From assembly GCA_938036845.1 (NCBI GenBank), contig CALHWA010000033.1:1-8611 (forward strand): 8,611 nt of DNA. The letters run 5' to 3'. The first letter of the stretch is position 1. Every line of letters begins with the position of its first letter. The stretch is from an uncultured Candidatus Saccharibacteria bacterium (GTDB lineage Bacteria; Patescibacteriota; Saccharimonadia; Saccharimonadales; Saccharimonadaceae). Positions 5,908 to 8,611 of the stretch are shown here, in pieces. A program made the position numbers and the translations under genes. Below the pieces are notes generated by a model that saw nothing but the letters and a program-made list of their open reading frames with translations, had not been told where the DNA came from and searched no databases.

Positions 5908-5968
5908 ACAGATTTTCACGTGAAGCATCGACCGCGCCGTTTTCGTGTGAAAAGTATCAATAATCTGT
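5908..5968 (+). promoter_or_regulatory. Stem-loop in the valS leader ending at the ribosome binding site
   Basis: ACAGATT (5908-5914) pairs perfectly with AATCTGT (5962-5968), and just inside TTCAC (5915-5919) can pair with GTGAA (5947-5951). A rival stem GATGCT/AGCATC (5898-5903 with 5924-5929) overlaps the left arm. The outer stem ends directly before AAGGA. The T-box signature expected in some aminoacyl-tRNA synthetase leaders is not present. A regulatory role is inferred. Confidence 0.4.
5912..5927. promoter_or_regulatory. parS-like palindrome 3, inside the valS leader
   Basis: The core TTTTCACGTGAA (5913-5924) contains the same perfect 10-base palindrome as copy 1, and 13 of 16 bases match the parS consensus. 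A degenerate copy TTTTCGTGTGAAAA (5940-5953, about 10 of 16 matches) follows 27 bases later. Both lie downstream of the valS promoter, so a bound protein there could also block valS transcription. Confidence 0.52.
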
Positions 5969-5973
5969 AAGGA
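5969..5973 (+). promoter_or_regulatory. Shine-Dalgarno-like site of valS
   Basis: AAGGA lies 10 bases before the ATG at 5984, slightly further than usual. It is the only plausible ribosome binding site directly before a gene start in the window, and fits valS being the only gene here with a long leader. Confidence 0.55.
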
Positions 5974-5983
5974 AGCCACCGCT

Positions 5984-8533
5984 ATGAAACTTGCCAAGAC
6001 CTACAACCCTAACGAATACGAGCCAAATATCTACGCCATGTGGGAGAGCGCTGGCGTGTTTCGGCCAAGAGGGGAGGGCACCCCGTATAGCATCGTGATG
6101 CCGCCGCCCAATGCCAATGGCAACCTGCATGTCGGGCATGCGCTAGGCTCGGCCTTGCAAGATATCTTAGTGCGCTACCGCCGGATGAAAGGCGACGACG
6201 CGGTGTTTATCCCCGGGGCAGACCATGCTGGCTTTGAGACGTGGGTGGTGTACGAGCGCGAGCTAGAAAAGCAGGGCAAAACGCGCTTCGATTACTCTCG
6301 TGATGAGCTGTATGCACAGGTGTGGGACTTTGTCGACCAGAAGCGGGGTGATATGGAGCTCCAGCTGCGCGCTCTTGGTGTTGGGGCCGACTGGGAAGAC
6401 ATGGTCTTTACGCTTGATCCTAAGGTGGTGGAGACGGTCTATGGTACCTTCAACAAACTGTGGCAGGATGGGCTGATCTACCGCGGTGAGCGGATCGTCA
6501 ACTACTGTACAAAACACCAGACTAGCTTTGCCGATATTGAGGTGGTGCACAAGACGGAGAAGTCTAAGCTGTGGCGTATTGCGTATCCACTACTCGATCA
6601 TATCGGTGAAATTATCGTCGCTACGACGCGGCCTGAGACGCTACTGGGTGATACCGCCATCGCTGTCAATCCGGCAGATGAGCGCTACAAGAAATTGATC
6701 GGCACCAAGGCGCTGCTTCCATTGGTGGGGCGTGAGATCCCGATTATTGCTGACGAATATGTCGATGCGTCATATGGTACTGGTGCAGTTAAGATCACAC
6801 CAGCTCACGACCCAAATGACTTCGAGATGGGGCAGCGGCATGGGCTGCCGGTGGAGCAGGTGATTGGCTTCGATGGGCGAATGACGAATGTTCCCGCACC
6901 ATTTGATGGTCTCACCACGACGGAGGCACGCCAACGGGTACTAGAGGCGCTGGAGCGTGAAGAGTTGCGCCGCGGCGAGGAAGAATTGGAGCACTCGGTG
7001 GGACATTGCTACAAGTGCGACACCGTCATTGAGCCGATGGTGAAAGAGCAATGGTTTATCTCAATGCGGCCATTGGCGGATGCAGCGATTGCTGCTATTG
7101 AGCGCGGTGATGTGACCTTCACTCCCGCCAATAAAGGCGAGGTGGTCATCAAATACCTGCGCGAGATCAAAGACTGGAATGTTAGTCGGCAGATCCCGTG
7201 GGGAATACCCATTCCGGCCTTCCAGAGTACGACCGACCCAAGCGATTGGATCTTCAACATAAACGTCAACGAAAAAGAAATAGTTGTAGATGGCACAACA
7301 TATCGTCGGGAAGAAGATACGCTTGATACCTGGTTTAGCAGTGGGCAGTGGCCATTCATCACCACCGACTATTTACAAGATGGGCCGCTGGCGAAATTCT
7401 ACCCCAACGCAGTAATGGAGACGGCGGGAGATATCCTCTTCTTCTGGGTGGCGCGGATGATGATGCTTGGGCTGTACTGCACGGGACAGGTGCCATTCCG
7501 CCATGTGTATCTCCACGGGCTGGTGTTGGATGAGCGTGGGCAGAAGATGAGCAAAAGTAAGGGCAATGTGATCAACCCAATGGAGGCAATCAGCCAGTAT
7601 GGCTCAGACGCACTGCGCATGGGGATTATCGCTAGCCGCTCAGCCGCTCAGCCGCAAGCCTTTAATACCGGCAAGGTGGTGGCAGCGCGCAATTTCTGCA
7701 ATAAATTATGGAACATTGCTCGCTTCATTGAGGCGCAAGTGGGAGATACGCAACCCGTGCATGTGCCAGTGCCGCAATCGATGGCCGACCATTGGATTAT
7801 CCGCCAGCTAAGCAGGGCAGGGGAGACGATGGAGCAGCAGCTGGCGCAGTATCGCTTTGCCGAGGCGGCAGAAACGCTCTACCATACGGTGTGGGATGAT
7901 GTAGCCGATTGGTATATTGAGGCAGCTAAGGTGGAGCAGCACGCTGACATGCTGGTGTGGGTGCTCGACACGTGCCTGCGCTTGGCTCACCCATTTGCAC
8001 CATTTGTGACAGAGACGATTTGGCAAAGCTTGAGCTGGCATAACGACCTGCTGGCGGCAGCGCGATATCCGCAGGCTGAGGAATACAATGAGCTGCAAGC
8101 GGCTGAGTTTGGCCGGCTCAAGCGGCTCGTGACCGAAGCGCGCTACGTAACGAGTGAGTTGCCAGGTAATGAGCGCTACACACTGCTCTATATGGATGAC
8201 GCGCTCGTAGCGGATAATGCCGAGCTGGTGCGGCGCCTGGCTGGCCTAGCGGCGGTGAAACATACTGATGTAGCACGAGGGCTACGCCTGGCCGCCAGTG
8301 GCCGCGATGCCTGGCTCGACGTAAGCGACGAGACACTCTATGAGCACCAGACGAACCTCGAGAAGCGCTTGGTTGCAGCACGCAATGACGCCGCCAAGCT
8401 GGAGGCACGCCTAGCAAACGAACGTTACACCAGCCAAGCACCCGCTCATTTGGTGGAAGAGTCACGCCAGCAGCTAGCAAACAAGCAGGCGTTGATCGAG
8501 CGGTTGGTGAAGGAATTGCAGGTGATTGAATAG
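5984..8533 (+). CDS. valS: Valyl-tRNA synthetase (ValRS)
   Basis: The product is 849 residues, a little shorter than most bacterial ValRS (about 880-950). It charges tRNA-Val with valine in the cytoplasm and hydrolyses mischarged threonine. This is a class I synthetase: PPPNANGNLHVGH carries the HIGH motif (HVGH, 49-52), and KMSKS is at 521-525. The editing domain (CP1) lies between, with TTRPETLLGD (214-223) and YGTGAVKITPAHDPNDFE (about 264-281). A Cys pair in the sequence HCYKCDT precedes the catalytic half, and RQIPWGIPIPA with DTWFSSGQWPF close the active site. The anticodon-binding helical domain covers about 600-770. Residues about 785-849 form the coiled-coil arm typical of ValRS, with TSQAPAHLVEESRQQL, which separates it from IleRS and LeuRS. 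Start at 5984 is supported by an upstream AAGGA. Around 7258-7315 base use becomes noticeably A-rich, near the poorly conserved insertion after the GIPIPA motif. Confidence 0.97.
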   Translation: MKLAKTYNPNEYEPNIYAMWESAGVFRPRGEGTPYSIVMPPPNANGNLHVGHALGSALQDILVRYRRMKGDDAVFIPGADHAGFETWVVYERELEKQGKTRFDYSRDELYAQVWDFVDQKRGDMELQLRALGVGADWEDMVFTLDPKVVETVYGTFNKLWQDGLIYRGERIVNYCTKHQTSFADIEVVHKTEKSKLWRIAYPLLDHIGEIIVATTRPETLLGDTAIAVNPADERYKKLIGTKALLPLVGREIPIIADEYVDASYGTGAVKITPAHDPNDFEMGQRHGLPVEQVIGFDGRMTNVPAPFDGLTTTEARQRVLEALEREELRRGEEELEHSVGHCYKCDTVIEPMVKEQWFISMRPLADAAIAAIERGDVTFTPANKGEVVIKYLREIKDWNVSRQIPWGIPIPAFQSTTDPSDWIFNINVNEKEIVVDGTTYRREEDTLDTWFSSGQWPFITTDYLQDGPLAKFYPNAVMETAGDILFFWVARMMMLGLYCTGQVPFRHVYLHGLVLDERGQKMSKSKGNVINPMEAISQYGSDALRMGIIASRSAAQPQAFNTGKVVAARNFCNKLWNIARFIEAQVGDTQPVHVPVPQSMADHWIIRQLSRAGETMEQQLAQYRFAEAAETLYHTVWDDVADWYIEAAKVEQHADMLVWVLDTCLRLAHPFAPFVTETIWQSLSWHNDLLAAARYPQAEEYNELQAAEFGRLKRLVTEARYVTSELPGNERYTLLYMDDALVADNAELVRRLAGLAAVKHTDVARGLRLAASGRDAWLDVSDETLYEHQTNLEKRLVAARNDAAKLEARLANERYTSQAPAHLVEESRQQLANKQALIERLVKELQVIE

Positions 8534-8566
8534 CAGTACTGCAAATTTAATACCTTGTGCTAATAG

Positions 8567-8602
8567 AGGAGGCTACTGTCGATGTGAGATGGTAGCCTTT
8601 TT
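8567..8602 (+). terminator. Intrinsic terminator after valS
   Basis: GGCTAC (8571-8576) pairs with GTAGCC (8592-8597) around a 15-base loop, followed by five T (8598-8602). AGGA at 8567-8570 can extend the stem against the T-run with G.U pairs. It begins 34 bases after the stop and suggests that valS is transcribed alone. Confidence 0.85.
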
Positions 8603-8611
8603 GATGAGTAG

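Larger units (their letters stand above)
5308..5983. other. Long intergenic region with parS-like palindromes and the valS promoter
   Basis: These 676 AT-rich bases carry no convincing gene in a window that is otherwise densely coding. They hold three close matches and one degenerate match to the ParB site parS, a half-site GTTTCACG at 5404-5411, the valS promoter and the valS leader. Other small elements are a palindrome GTGATATCAC (5452-5461), an inverted repeat ATATG/CATAT near 5360-5374, and a 10-base direct repeat CTTCCCTACT (5322-5331 and 5461-5470). A 36-codon open frame at 5554-5664 lacks start signals. Confidence 0.7.

Noticed and set aside
5868..5983. T-box leader for valS
   Set aside because: No AGGGTGGNACCGCG-like antiterminator box and no terminator hairpin with a T-run occur before the start codon.
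4310..8533. A joint function of valS with the FemAB ligases, such as supplying valyl-tRNA for a wall bridge
   Set aside because: A terminator and about 700 bases separate them, each has its own promoter, and nothing in the FemAB sequences indicates the amino acid used.
1..8611. CRISPR arrays, insertion sequences, rRNA or tRNA genes
   Set aside because: No spaced direct repeats, transposase frames with terminal repeats, or RNA gene signatures were found on either strand.

Overview
This window most likely comes from a Candidate Phyla Radiation bacterium, probably Candidatus Saccharibacteria (TM7). That placement is inferred from the forms of ValRS, TsaD and MurE, from the pair of FemAB-type ligases, and from compact gene spacing with very few Shine-Dalgarno sites; no marker in the window proves it. 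TGA is read as stop: the second FemAB gene ends in TGA and an intrinsic terminator follows 18 bases later. This argues against the recoded SR1/Gracilibacteria groups.

Layout: (1) 1-768, minus strand, the 5' part of a MurE-type Mur ligase that runs off the left edge. (2) 769-1115, a divergent intergenic region. (3) 1116-2210, plus strand, tsaD. (4) 2207-2698, minus strand, a nucleoside 2-deoxyribosyltransferase-like gene whose stop codon overlaps that of tsaD. (5) 2699-2853, a short gap holding the deoxyribosyltransferase promoter and two adjacent stem-loops. (6) 2854-4110, minus strand, and 4310-5263, plus strand: two divergently transcribed FemAB/FemX-like ligases, only the first with a long coiled-coil arm. 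(7) 5264-5983, a terminator followed by about 670 bases without a convincing gene. This stretch holds three CACGTG-centred palindromes that closely match the ParB binding site parS, plus the valS promoter and a structured leader. (8) 5984-8533, plus strand, valS, closed by an intrinsic terminator.

The genes fall into two themes. One is cell-wall building: MurE adds the third residue of the peptidoglycan stem peptide, and FemAB enzymes add bridge residues from aminoacyl-tRNA. The other is translation: TsaD for the tRNA t6A modification, and ValRS. The deoxyribosyltransferase belongs to nucleoside salvage. Most genes seem to be transcribed singly from their own promoters rather than in operons.

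Two patterns stand out. First, all six genes have a TGn-TATAMT or TGn-TACTAT extended -10 element upstream. In four of them this element sits exactly 6 or 7 bases before the ATG, so the mRNA should begin at or next to the start codon (leaderless). A fifth would have a leader of only about 5 bases. Only valS has a long leader with a Shine-Dalgarno-like site. Second, the parS-like cluster between the second FemAB gene and valS may mark a chromosome partition region, or may be a set of operators.
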